A stretch of DNA of 64,000 bases from Varroa destructor (taxonomy: Eukaryota > Arthropoda > Arachnida > Mesostigmata > Varroidae), in NCBI RefSeq assembly GCF_002443255.2, contig NW_019211456.1, forward strand, positions 57,114,982 through 57,178,981. Reading direction: 5' to 3'. The notes under the pieces are model-generated. The model saw only the letters and a program-made list of their open reading frames with translations, searched no databases and was not told the DNA's origin. Below are positions 63,948-64,000 of the stretch, one piece after another. How positions within the stretch are numbered: the first letter of the stretch is position 1; each line of letters starts with the position of its first letter. The position numbers and the translations under genes were made by a program.

Positions 63948-64000
63948 CTGATGAAATACAAGTATAGACCAAACCAATAAAACGTTCTGGTAATACAGTT
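63948..64000 (-). other. Carrier gene intron, cut by the window edge
   Basis: Sequence upstream of the penultimate exon. It ends in an acceptor (cttgtatttcatcag), so the gene continues past the window. Confidence 0.8.

Overview
This is a 64 kb piece of an animal nuclear genome. It has spliceosomal introns with GT..AG borders, long AT-rich intergenic DNA, AT, trinucleotide and tetranucleotide microsatellites, a decayed mariner transposon, and genes typical of metazoans. There are no bacterial operons, ribosome binding sites or CRISPR arrays. Gene content and compactness fit an arthropod, perhaps a mite or tick, but the species assignment is inference only.

Layout. (1) About 0.3-16.6 kb, + strand: a multi-exon gene for CP110 (CCP110), the centriole-capping protein. 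Five exons (4618-5038, 6861-7326, 11914-12823, 13232-13891, 16218-16616) join with matching splice phases into 951 codons. A candidate N-terminal exon lies at 313-514. The C-terminus is ambiguous: an in-frame TAA at 16614 sits inside a good splice-donor motif, and a phase-compatible exon starts at 16933. (2) 19.5-22.0 kb, - strand: a complete, intronless ABCB6-type half ABC transporter of 833 aa with every nucleotide-binding motif intact. It is convergent with CP110. (3) 24754-25110 and 37840-38391, both + strand: two small single-exon orphan genes. Each encodes an N-terminal membrane anchor with a Cys right after it and a hydrophilic tail. They may be paralogues, and coding-like sequence continues past both stop codons. 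(4) 25-58 kb is otherwise gene-poor and AT-rich. It holds a truncated mariner-family transposase fossil (about 48.59-49.06 kb, - strand), an unidentified broken coding-like locus at 50.5-51.1 kb, a Gln/Lys/Asn-rich A-skewed segment with an imperfect tandem duplication at 51.3-52.9 kb, and an orphan 187-codon ORF at 55.1 kb. (5) 58539-59252, - strand: an intronless LYSMD3/4-like LysM membrane protein. (6) 63070-64000, - strand: the last two exons of an SLC25A33/36-type mitochondrial pyrimidine nucleotide carrier whose 5' part lies outside the window.

The identified genes are housekeeping or cell-biological (centriole length and ciliogenesis, porphyrin/metal transport, endomembrane LysM protein, mitochondrial nucleotide import). 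They form no evident functional cluster. The less ordinary material is the pair of orphan anchored proteins, the broken Gln/Lys-rich loci, and a near-perfect 22-bp-arm hairpin inside a CP110 intron.
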